From assembly GCA_026120185.1 (NCBI GenBank), contig JANUWF010001617.1, positions 124,001 to 188,000 on the forward strand: a DNA stretch of 64,000 nucleotides. Reading direction: 5' to 3'. This document shows, piece after piece, positions 26,144-37,323 of the stretch. Under the pieces are notes generated by a model that searched no databases, was not told the origin of the DNA, and was given only the letters and a program-made list of their open reading frames with translations. Numbering within the stretch: the stretch's first letter is position 1; each line of letters starts with the position of its first letter. The translations under genes and the position numbers were made by a program. The stretch comes from Voacanga thouarsii. Taxonomy: Eukaryota; Streptophyta; Magnoliopsida; Gentianales; Apocynaceae.

Positions 26144-29100
26144 CTATATTTCAAAGTACTTCTTAATTTCATCATCTTCTCTACAGTACATGCTCATCAC
26201 TTTATATACCTCCATCAACAGTTTTGGAAACCTACTCCTGAAATAACCCTCATATCCTCCTGGTATTGGTCCCAAAAGCTCCTGAAATGAACACGAAAGA
26301 GAAGATTAGAATCAAACCACGAAGTTTAAACCCAAATAGCAGAGGGAAAAATGAAACTTCTGTTGGTAAATGATTGCATCTTCTAAAACACACCATCATT
26401 CATTCATTCTCAGAGTTATAATTAGGTAGTATAAATGGTGGTTGAACTAGTTAATTTGCACAACATTCCAGACCAAATAAAGATGGATCTAGATCTGTCG
26501 ACATTTGCAGGAAAGTAAGAAGCTTAAGAGGATCATTCTTTGCTTGAAATATAAATCTTGGAACAAATTGGAGCACAAAATATATCTTGTAGGAATACGC
26601 AACCAAAATATTCAACACCCAATGACATGGACCTTAAACATCACGGGAACATAAACCAAAGCATATGTATAGATGAATGTGATCCATCAAGAGTCAACAT
26701 GGAAAATAACCTGAATTTCTGCAGGGAGCTCTCTGTAATGATTCCGCTTATTTCGTATGACCCTCAGTAAATCACGTACACTGTCAAACTTATAGCGCCG
26801 GTACAGGCCTATGTTATCTAAAAATTCTGGTTCCATTTTTTCATCCCATTTTCCACCCAGAGTTACTGGTGCTGTACTTTCTACTGCCTTTAAAAGCTCA
26901 GAACCATCCTCTCCCCTGTCTTCTAGTTCTACCCTGTCACTTGCGTCAAGAAGAAACGACAATCGCATCTCCACACTCCAGAAAAGAGGATGAGATAGCA
27001 CCTGTGCTGCCCTTGGTCTGAGATTCAACAATTTATATTAGGAAGGATTCATGAAGATAGATAATCTGAAATTCTTGTCTGCAAAGTTTTGTTAAGAAAT
27101 TATAAACTATGGAAGAGCAGCACTTATAATAGTTTGTCCTTACCTCATTTCAGCAATGGGATTTAATAGATGGGAGAACAGATCTACAGCTTCAGGAATA
27201 TGCTCAACCAAAAAAAGGTCAACTTGGTTCTTAACAATATTGATATCACGTTCAAGACGACCGCCAAATGGATGTCTACCTCCAGTGATGCAGTAAAATA
27301 AAACACAACCTAGACTAAAAAGATCTACTGCCCTTGTTTGACGGCCATGAAGAAGTTGTTCTGGTGCTTGCCATCCTGAACTTCCATAACCTGCAGTAGC
27401 ATCCGTCGCATGAGTAAAGAACTAGTCCTCATACTCTAAATAGAGATCACTTTCAGGACAGCCAGATTACAGACAATCATAGCAAACATCATAGAAACCA
27501 TTTAGATCTAAAAGATGCAGGGGAAACAATCATAGCAAGTTGTCAAGTATTTAGATCACAATTTATGCGATAGCGAAGGTATCTTATAGGTGTGATTGCT
27601 AGAGTTGCAAAGGATGATCTAAAAGCCCTTATCAAATGTTTAATCTCAAATTCGAACTTGATCATTATATTAACTTGATTATTTGATTAAATTCAACTAA
27701 AGTCTGAAGACTCATCATCGATGTCATTATTATTGCTTAGATAGTTACTTGCTTAGAGAAACGTCTAAGACAAACTATCAAATTTGAGTTCAAACTTGAG
27801 CTAAATTAGATTATTGAATTTTCTAATTGAACTCAAGTCAATAAACTAAAAGGGGGGGAAAATCCTGAATTGAATTTGAGCATTGCTTAACCAGTTTGAA
27901 GGCGAGCTTGAAAATGTTAAGGTTCACTTCAACTCATTTAGACCCCTGGTAATTACCACTTAATGCAGAGCACTCCGTACAAATCTAACAGTCAAGCTGT
28001 AAATACATGCCTGTTGGCTGACCCAAGGAAGAAGTATCTCCAACAAGGCGCCTGCTGATACCCATATCAGAAAGCTTTGCACATAAAGACTTTTCCTTGA
28101 CTATCAAGATGTTTTGGGGCTTCAGATCCCGATGAATAATTCCTAATTCGTGTAGATGCACAAGTCCAGAAACCACATTCCTGTCTTACAGATTTCGAGG
28201 GAAAAAAAGAAACAAAAAGGGAATCAGTTAAGCAACCAGACCTTAAGATTTTGTAATGTAAAATAGATGCTTTTTACGTATACAAAGTTATCGTCATACA
28301 ATGGAGTAAGGCCACTAAAAAAAAGTTACACAACAATAGAAATCATTCACTATCAAGACATAAACAAAATAACATAATGCAAGTTCAAAGAATTTAAGAA
28401 AGTTTCCAGAGACACAGATCTAGTTATTTTCTAACGATGTAATATGTGCCCTTCTAACTTACAATTCCATCCATCCATAATAGACTATAGCGCCATAGCA
28501 CCTTCTTTTCTACTTGAGGAATAGCACCATAGCACCTAACTGTTAACAATTAATCATGTATTTGCAATATGATTGATCCTCCTATTCTTGCAACAGGAAT
28601 TAATATGATGTACATAAATACAATGTAATAATTTTCCTGTGAATTCAGAACTTAAACCAACATGTTGCGCCTGGCCTTCTTCGGCTCCTAAACCAATATG
28701 TTGAAATTGACCTCCTTCTGTAGCGTATTTTACAGACAAATAAAAGAGTGGAACTACAGACGAGTAATGAGATCTTAACTAGTGACTAAGTTTCAAAACT
28801 CCACAACCAATAAAGAGGATACAGCATCTTCATAATGAGGCTAAAGCCAAGAAAGCATATTCTATTAAAGTAGCTAATGGAAAATAGAGCTTTTTATGGT
28901 TCCTCTATATACAGTTGGAGCTCAATTGGAGTTCCATGGAAAAAGTCAGCAGAATTGAAGTCAGTAGTACATGAACTAAATATTTCCTTTTGCTTTTTCT
29001 GTCCTAATATTTATCTACAGATAGCTGAACCATAAAGTCTTCTTTTCTTCAATTACGCTAAGCAAAAAGCTCTTTCTACATCTAGACAAACTTGTGAACA

Positions 29101-32100
29101 AAGGTGTTGCATCCCATGATACAAACATAAATTGGGCACCTAATTATCATTTAGCATGCCCATAAACATGACAAGTTCAGATATTGGCATTACTTAGTGT
29201 ATTATTGTTGACATATTCCCTGAGTAATGGGATCCTTGTGTAGGACGGTTTAGTCTCAACAAAGACAAGCTTGATGACAAAAGCGGAGAATTCTGAAGCA
29301 CCGATCCCCTGAGTTGTGGTCTTTGTTCTATTTGATTTTCTTCCTGTTCTTCATCATATATGGTCTATTTAATCATAGTGTTCTACTAACTAATCATTCC
29401 CACATCCTGTGACAAGATTTCTAGACAAGATAACCTACTCTCTCCCTGTATCTATGTGTTACCACACATGTTTAATAAGTGATCACAAATGTGCCAGACA
29501 TTTATCAATTCAGCAAACAAATACAGTGGTTTAAGCATATCCCATAAACAGTGACATTTTAAAACATCAATTGCTAGGCTCATCTGCAAATTGGAATCAT
29601 AAGAATGACCTGACACCATAATCTGCTGGAAGGATATACAAAAAGTTCATTAGAGCAATATACTAACCTCATCAGTTCTAATAAAATCGGTGAAGGATAG
29701 CCATTCAGCATCCACAACTTAGTATCCTGCATATAAGCTTTAAGAGAATCCAACTTGATTCTACACTCTGTCATAATCTCAGAATCCAAGTTCTTGCTAT
29801 GAGTCGAGTTCTCATAAAAGTCTGAACACATAGCAATAAGATCATTCAAATTGCAAATACAGCGCTCAAGTGAAAGATACACAAAGTCTTGGTCTTGCTC
29901 CACTCCATACCAACGGACAATATTTTGGTGGCGATCAGAGGCAATAAGATTTTGGATTTCTTTGAAGGCAATATCATGGTGGGCCCTAACAAGACGCTTC
30001 ACAGCAACCAGTCGACCTTCATAAATTCCCTCAAGGACAACAGTACCGTTACTTCCTTTAGCAATCTCCTTGTTAGAGACGAATAATTTACCAATTGTGC
30101 GACCATCAACTCTAGCAGTTGTTTGATTGAGGTTCAATAAGTTACTGCTGTTATCCTTGTGCACAGATGTAACCTCACCATCTGAAAGTGGGTCTTGATC
30201 CATTTTCTCAGCACTGCTCCCACTCTTTCCAGATTTCCGAGATCTTTTCTTTTTGGAAGGTACAGATCTAGGAGCTCTACCACCAAAAAGTTCAACCCAC
30301 TCTAACATTCTAGCCACTGGGCCATGAAGGTAATTAATAAATGCTACAATAATAATAGATGAAAAGATCAAAGGGAAAGCAATTCTTACAAACACCATGC
30401 TTTGTCCATTGCTATAATTATTTTTTACGTCTCGCACCTGAGACCCGGAATCTCCCATCACTGATGACAAAGGAAGCACTAGTTCACTAGCATTCCTGTC
30501 ATGAGAATCTGTTATTTCACTTCCATTGCTTGGGGATGGAAGAAACTCTAGAACTTTATAAATATTTGGTTGTGAAGGTAGAACATCATTCGATCTTGAT
30601 GATGGAAGCAACATCTCTTGATGGTGAACTACAGGAAGTCCACTAGGCCTAGAGAAAGGTTCCAACATGTCCTGGTTGTGAAAGCGGTAGACAAGAGCTC
30701 TAGATTGACAAGGCAATGGCATATTAAAACCAGGTTCAGAAGCCCGTGAATCCAGAAGAGTCCCATCAAATGAATTTTCTATTTCTTGACATAGAAAAGC
30801 AGCCCCAATTTCAGCCACTGTCATATTCCAGAGAACTTTATTTGAGTCTGGGGCAAAAGATGTCAATAAATAATCAGTCCTTGTAATGTAAAGGGGTAGC
30901 TCATCATTCTTCATTTTTGCTCTAGACAGTCCCTGTTCTTCAACAGTGGTGTTATGGAGAATATTATTCTCGTTGTTGTTCTGAGTTGCTGTTGGAGGAC
31001 CAGACGTGTTATATGCGTAGATTAGCCTCCCAGTCTTGGCATCAACAAGAAAAGCAGTGGATTTTTTAGATCCAAGTACAATTCCTCCATCCTCAGCTAT
31101 CTGTGGTGTAGAACTTATGTACTCTTCAAGGGTCCTCATAAGTTTCTGAAGACAAGAGTATAATACAGAAAACAACATAAACAAGATATGCTAGAACATG
31201 GCATTCAGCAAAATAACTCTCATCATAATAAAGGCAGAAAAGAGTGAGAACTTCATCTAGTGACAACTGTCAACCATCATCACATGTACGTTTACACACC
31301 AGATAGAACATTGGTGGTCTTGACACAGTTTCCAAAACAATTCATATAAATCTTAAAGATATCATGCACAAAAACATACCACTTTACCCAGCCTGTTGTG
31401 AGCATATAATTCCCAGTCATCCCCACAATCAATGTAGTAATCGCTTCCCGTACCAGATGCATTTTCATTATCATTCTCATAGTTGACAGAAGCCTGATAT
31501 GAAGAGTAAATTGTTGGTCCAGAATCAAATGACCAGAGTGGTTTCATCGAATCCAGGTCCAGTAAATGCACTGTGCCATCCAAAGCAGCAACTAGCGCGG
31601 TTTCAGGTTCCCTGATTGGAGGGGGAAAAAGGATTTAAAAAGGAAGTAGGCCATGTAAATTGAATCGCTGAAAACAACCATGATGTGAGCAAAGAATCAA
31701 TATAGTCACATCAATACAAATAATATATCAATCTGAAACTTTCAGTCACTTCAGGGGCATTCAGGTCAGGCTTCTGCCAGATTTTGCGCATAAATATTCT
31801 GTAGCTTGTGGACATGGGACAACATGAATTAAATCTCACACTAGTTCGTACCACAGAAAAGGAACAAGAATGAATTCCTGTTCCAAGTTGTAATTGAACT
31901 CCAATTTCAGTTGAAAATTACCACTTTTTTCAAACTAATGCCATTTTGGCACTTTGAAGCACCAAATGTTGTCATTGTGTGATAATAATTAAAAAATAAT
32001 TTATTTTTTTTTAAAAAAAAAGCTGTGTACAGCACCCTTTTTCAGTTTTAGAGCCGAGAAATTTCCTATTTCTTTTTACACCTGGGGAAAAGTTCACCAC

Positions 32101-32721
32101 TTTCTGAGCAACCCAACAATTATGGTGCCAGCAGTATAACATAACTGCTTGAATCCTTACTTTTATCAGCAGATATGCACTTCAAAATTGATAACGACCA
32201 ATTCTACTTAGAGCTTTTATTTGGAGCAGTAAAGTATACTCAATATATACACTTTTTTACCCCAGGGAAAATACAAAATATTCAAGATATAGAGTCAAAT
32301 TAAACAAATTTGGAGGTAACAAACAAAAAAACTATTTTTACCATTCATGAAAAGGGAATTTCAGGATTTCCCAGAACTCCAGCTAAACGTTTCAAGAATA
32401 TATCAACCTATTAATCCTAATATTAAGCTTTTCAAAATGCAAAGAATATCATAACCAGCTCCCCCACTTCATCATGTCGATTTCCTGAAACCCACAAATT
32501 CTTTCCCAAAACAAACCAAGAAAAAACTGATAATTAAAAAGAATAGATAAAACTCACTTTGAATCAGACAATAGAGACCGCCTGGGCGGAGCCCGATTGA
32601 CCCCATTGAAACTTCTCCCAAGTAAACTCCTGTAAGCATCCAAAGAATTGCTAGCAGAGCCAACCCAGGAAAAAAATGTTAACCAAGTACATAATGTGAG
32701 GAGCACCAAAGGATGTTTCAT
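26144..32721 (-). CDS. IRE1: IRE1 ER-stress sensor kinase/endoribonuclease
   Basis: Seven minus-strand exons join in frame: 32721-32558, 31611-31380, 31145-29668, 28180-28011, 27390-27144, 27017-26711 and 26281-26144. They give 911 residues. A signal peptide (LLTLCTWLTFFSWVGSAS) precedes the lumenal sensor with LDGTVHLLDLDS and IAEDGGIVLGSKKST. A membrane segment lies at about 382-404, followed by a Lys/Arg-rich linker (KKKRSRKSGK). The kinase has the Gly loop KGSNGTVVLEG, Lys515 (VAVKRL), HRDLKPQN at 641-648 and DMG at 663-665, the plant IRE1 form of DFG. The C-terminal RNase domain includes RNKRNHYRELP. The protein sits in the ER membrane, oligomerises on unfolded proteins and splices bZIP60 mRNA. 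Intron 4 starts with GC (see findings). Whether this is the IRE1a or IRE1b type is not decided. Confidence 0.95.
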
Positions 32722-33111
32722 CTATGGCTAGAAACGCAAGCCGAAAACAAATTCGGGCCTTGTTCTTCCTTCAGATTAGGGGTCTTCTCTATGACCAAAA
32801 CTACTCCTGCCGGCAATATAATAGTTAATCATCAAGGTGGAAGATTGTGGAATTGGAACTCCGCAGAAGAGAAACTATAGGCGGAAAGGAAGATTCGAAG
32901 CTTTTGAAATCGATCGCCATGCCTTGGATTGTGTGATTACCGCGTTCTTGCGTCTCTTTAAAGTCGTCGGAATTCTGTCTCTTTAGCTGTCTAAAATTAC
33001 TTCCCAGTCAAAGCAACTCTGCTTTTCTTCTTCTCCTTTTTTTTTTTTTTTTAATTATTATCCTTCTCTCTTTTCCCCCAAGGACTTCCAGCAAAACGAT
33101 TTATAAGATTA

Positions 33112-33120
33112 GCCACGTCA
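33112..33120 (-). promoter_or_regulatory. UPRE/bZIP-type site upstream of IRE1
   Basis: GCCACGTCA, reading TGACGTGGC on the IRE1 strand, lies about 390 bp upstream of the IRE1 start codon. It matches the plant unfolded-protein-response element core (TGACGTGG) bound by bZIP28/bZIP60. It is one short match, so function is inference. Confidence 0.4.
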
Positions 33121-33603
33121 TTTTTTTTTACTGGTTTGACACGGCATGAATTGACGTAAAACAAAAATTGTAAAATAAATTATTTTTATTTATGAATTTA
33201 TAATTTTTTAAAAACTTGTTAAGTACTTACGAATCACTATGATATATATTTATTATATTTATTTTAATCTCATAAATTTATATGATCTTTTATATTTTTT
33301 TAAAAAAAATCATTTGAATTTGATTTATCACGTGTCACAATGAGAACCTTATATATATATATAAAGAGTTGCACAAAGTTAGTTTGATACTCATACGTTG
33401 CACGAAATAACGTAATAATAATATGCATTAAATAAATAACTTTTAATTATAGTTTTATAATTTTTTAAAAATTTTATTTATCAAATAACATTCATATGAA
33501 TCCATAACTTTCCAATTTTTTAAAAATATTCATTTAATTTCACCGCCTTAAGTGTCAATAAATAATACTAACACGTGTCACAATAAGAATTATCCGTAAT
33601 TCT

Positions 33604-33645
<42 letters not shown>

Positions 33646-34548
33646 TTACACACGTATATGGAGTGATTTCTCTTCTTTTATGAGACTATAGAAAGAATAT
33701 TCAAATATGATGATAATTTTACATCTCCCTTCATTGATATGTTAGGGCAAAAAACTAATTTATGATTTTGTTATAGTATTGCCGAGGTAATACTCTTTCT
33801 ATTTGAAAATATCACTTACTATTGTACAAACTATGCATACTAAAAAAGTTATAATATGTATAGAATTTTTAGAGAAAAAAAATTAAATTACTCTTGTTAT
33901 AAATTATAAATTACTTTAAATTTAAAAAAAATCAATTAATGTTATAATTTAGTAAAATAATAAATGATAATGATACAATTGAAAAAAAAATAAAAAATAT
34001 ATAATTGATTTTACAAAATAATAGATAATTTAAAAAAAAGTGAAAAACATGAATTTTTTTTTTTTAAATGGACGGAATAGTTTAATCTAATAGTTGAATT
34101 TGTAATTAAAAAATCAAATTTAATATCTGAATTATGGAAAATAAAAAATAAATGAAAAGAGAAGGATTTAATTTTTTAATATTGTAGGCATATTAAATTT
34201 ATATAAAATTCGATTTGCGTGAATGTCGATACACTATAAATTTTAAAAGCTAAATATATAATATATGTGATGTAATTCTTCAAATTAATGGCTTATAAAT
34301 TTTGAGTACATATATTTATTTTTTTCTTAATTGTTAAGCTAAAGTCTTTTTACAATAGTACACTTTTATTTATAAAAAAATAAATGACTCATGAACAAAA
34401 AATATATCTTCTATATAGAGAAAATTGAGTTGGTGATCATTGTTCATTTTTCGTCAATAGAGTATATTTATCTTTTCACTAGGCCAACCAAAATAATCCT
34501 ACGCACACACAGCAAAACAAAATATTGTTGGCCAAGATGTATTGTTGC
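33121..34548. other. AT-rich spacer with TA tracts
   Basis: No gene seen. TA microsatellites lie at 33350-33363 and 33606-33638. CACGTGTCACAATGAGAA near 33331 and CACGTGTCACAATAAGAA near 33573 are two related copies of a short repeat. ATTGTTGC at 34541-34548 abuts the next element. Confidence 0.5.
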
Positions 34549-36412
34549 TAGGGCTGTTCTGAAAAATCAAAATTCGAACCAATCCGATCGAACTAACCCA
34601 ACTCAACCCGAATTTTGATTTTTTGGGTTGATTTGGGTTGGGTTGGGTTAAGAAAATTAGGAACCGATAATTTAGTTCGGGTTTTTAAAATTATATAACC
34701 TAACACAACCCAACCCGTACCAATATAATTAATTAAATTTATTTAATTTTTAAAAAATTATTAAAACATTAAAAAAATATAAAATAAAAAAATGAAATAA
34801 GACAAATCCTAAAATCTAAATATCCTTTTAGACAAAATCACTTCAAGATCACGGACCTCTCTCTCTCTCTTTCACGTTCAATCGTTTCTGTTGTTCTGCT
34901 GTTGCGCTGCTGATCTGAGATCTCTAAGTTCACCCTCTTCTTACTCTACTAAGGTGCTGCCTATGCAAAGAAAGTTTTCATCAAAACTAATTCAAATCTA
35001 TCTCCAAAACTCATCAATCCTTACTTCCTATTCTTGGTATATATAGGATAAATATATAATTGTATGAGTTATCATTTTTGTTAAAGAAATGCGTTTGACT
35101 TGTATTTTTTTGTACTTTGCATACAAAAATTGAGTTTTCAAGGGCTATCAATTCAAGATGCCAAAAGGGCGTCTCAAAATTTTTCTTGACGGAGAGTATC
35201 AAAGTAAGAAGAGGCCTTGAGATCACAGTAAGAACAACTGCTTCAAAAAACATCAAGGTTGAAGTTGACAAGCCATTGGCTTTAACTTTGGGCCAAAATA
35301 CAGGAGGTGGTCATCACGGTAAGTTTTTTAATGCCTATCTTGGTAATTTGATCGAGCATTACATTTATAATTTTGGTGGTAATTAGTTGGGAAATCGCTA
35401 ATCATGCTATAGAAGGTGGTGGAAAAGTTAGAAAGTTGGGCTCAAAAGCAACTTCTCTAAAAATAAGTTTAATTTCATTACAACCTCTTCTCGATAATTT
35501 TTTCTTGATTTTGTGGGAAAGTTAGAACAAATGAAATCACACATTCTCTTATTTTTAGTCTTTTGACGAATGATCCACTGTTACACCATAGGATTTAGTT
35601 CATTTGTTTAGCTTCTTTAATCTGGTAAAAGAAGTTTGAGCATGAAAGGTATTGTCCAATGGTATAATTGTATCCTTATATTTGAACTTCTTTTCTACTG
35701 ACGCACAAGTTGGTCAGATTGTTTTTGTAATATTTTGTAATATTGTTAAGTCAGGGATTTTTACAACTAAAAATAAATTAAAATAAGATGGATGATGGTA
35801 TTCTTGTTGGTATTGTTTAATGTTGTTTTTTGTCTATTTATAAGCTTTTAAGAGTTCCATTTAGTTTACAGATAATAAATAAAGTATTGAGATTAATTTG
35901 TATCATTCTTTTTTAATTGCGATACTTGACTATATTTATTTATTATAGAATTTTCAAACTCTTCATGCACTGAAGCAGCTAAGGCATTTGGAGAAACAAC
36001 TCCAATTGTTGGTGATTGAAATTTACCTTTTATATCCAGGCTAATCATAACAGCAGTCCAAGCAAATGCCTACGATGGATTTCCAGTATTCATCATTTTT
36101 TGCTACTTTTGCTAATAGACTAATTTGTTACTGTATGGTCATACACTCATATGTTTGAAACTTTTCATATTACTTTTTGTTAGTATGTCTCAGATACATA
36201 TCTTGTTTATAAAATTAGAAATATGTTCTAAGTGGAAGGTTAAATTATGTACAAACCGATCAAATCAAACTAAACCAAACCGAACCAACCCAAACCGATG
36301 GTTTGAAATTTTAAATAGTTTAGTTTGGGTTTAAAATTTTCAAACTAAAATATTTATGTTAGATTAAAAATTTTTAAAAAAATCGAATCAACCCAACCCA
36401 TGAACAGCCCTA
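34549..36412. mobile_element. Non-autonomous hAT-like element with captured gene sequence
   Basis: The ends TAGGGCTGTTC and (right end) GAACAGCCCTA are perfect 11-bp inverted repeats. Both ends continue into long stretches rich in GGGTT/AACCC words. Flanks ATTGTTGC (34541-34548) and ATTATTAC (36413-36420) agree at 6 of 8 positions, consistent with an aged hAT 8-bp duplication. The interior of about 1.5 kb is not repetitive and contains at least one exon-like fragment (35190-35318). There is no transposase, so it is mobilised in trans if at all. Confidence 0.65.
35190..35318 (+). pseudogene. Captured exon fragment, ENH1/rubredoxin-PDZ-like
   Basis: The frame reads RRGLEITVRTTASKNIKVEV followed by DKPLALTLGQNTGGG and ends at a good donor (G|GTAAGT) at 35319. 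I take this to resemble the part before and into the PDZ-like domain of the chloroplast rubredoxin protein ENH1, from memory and not verified. The frame has no stop for 90 codons. The rest of such a gene is not present, so this is a fragment inside the hAT-like element. Confidence 0.45.
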
Positions 36413-36424
36413 ATTATTACAACT

Positions 36425-36720
36425 CGACTTCAAAAACGGTGGGCGATCTCGAATGTTGCGTGAAATTCCATTAGAAGCCCGAAATTTAGAAGCAAAGCTA
36501 TTTCCTCCACCAAGCCCAGAGATTTCCCTGTTTGCAAAAAGAGCAACAACCTTTCTTAGTATTTGTACTACTATTATTATCCAAGGAGGTAATAGTAGAG
36601 GAATCAGGCAAAGAAGAACCCTTCAGGTTGAGCTCACAAATCATAGGCTCAAACCAAGAGGAAATATCTGAAGGATTGTGATGAAAGGAATTTGTGACTT
36701 TTTCAATTTCTGCCGATGAT
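36425..36720 (-). other. Coding-like fragment, unrecognised
   Basis: On the minus strand a frame reads SSAEIEKVTNSFHHNPSDIS, then SSWFEPMICELNLKG and KKGCCSFCKQGN before a stop near 36500. Composition is protein-like and not low-complexity, but I cannot name the family. It may be another gene fragment or the 5' end of an unknown gene. Confidence 0.3.
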
Positions 36721-36879
36721 TTCTCCGATTAACAAAAACAACCAACAATCTTCTAAGCATGCAGACACTAAAACCTGTTTCTGTGGCAAAACATGTCTTT
36801 TTTTTTCTTTTGATGGCTATTGTTGAAGTTGATGATGAAGAAGACAATGATCATGATTTTGGAGGTTTTTGTTTACCTC

Positions 36880-37323
36880 TTGTTCCATAGGGCAATCTTA
36901 TATGCTCCTGTACTAGGAGAGTGATTTTTGCTAAATCTAACCTATGGAAAATACTTGCATAACCCGGTCGTTATAGATCATACTGCTTTATGTCTGCTTG
37001 GTTCTTGGATTTCAGTGGGGCAAAAGGAGAATATGTTTCCCAAAAAAAAAGGGGGGGGGGGGGGGGTTGAAATGAATAGCCTAGGATGATATTTCTTTCA
37101 ATTCTTCCTGAGCTATTAGGGCATTTGAGAAAATTCTGACTCATATCTTGGCGGGACGATCTTAGATGTTGCGTGTTATATGTGGGTTTTTCTTCTCACA
37201 ATTCCACATGCGATCTCGGATGTTGCAGCCATGGCGTGGTCATCTTCTCTTTGCTCTGAAACACAGATCTTATCTCACTTCATTTTTTCTTTAAATTTAA
37301 CAATTTTCAGTTTCCTCTTTTAG
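36880..37323. other. Spacer with an A/G homopolymer tract
   Basis: No gene seen before the NFS2-like exon at 37324. An A run followed by about 17 G lies at 37041-37067. Confidence 0.5.

Noticed and set aside
33370..33410. Second Helitron-like end on the minus strand (TTCGTGCAACGTATG)
   Set aside because: The stem is imperfect and the base after CTAA would be C instead of T.
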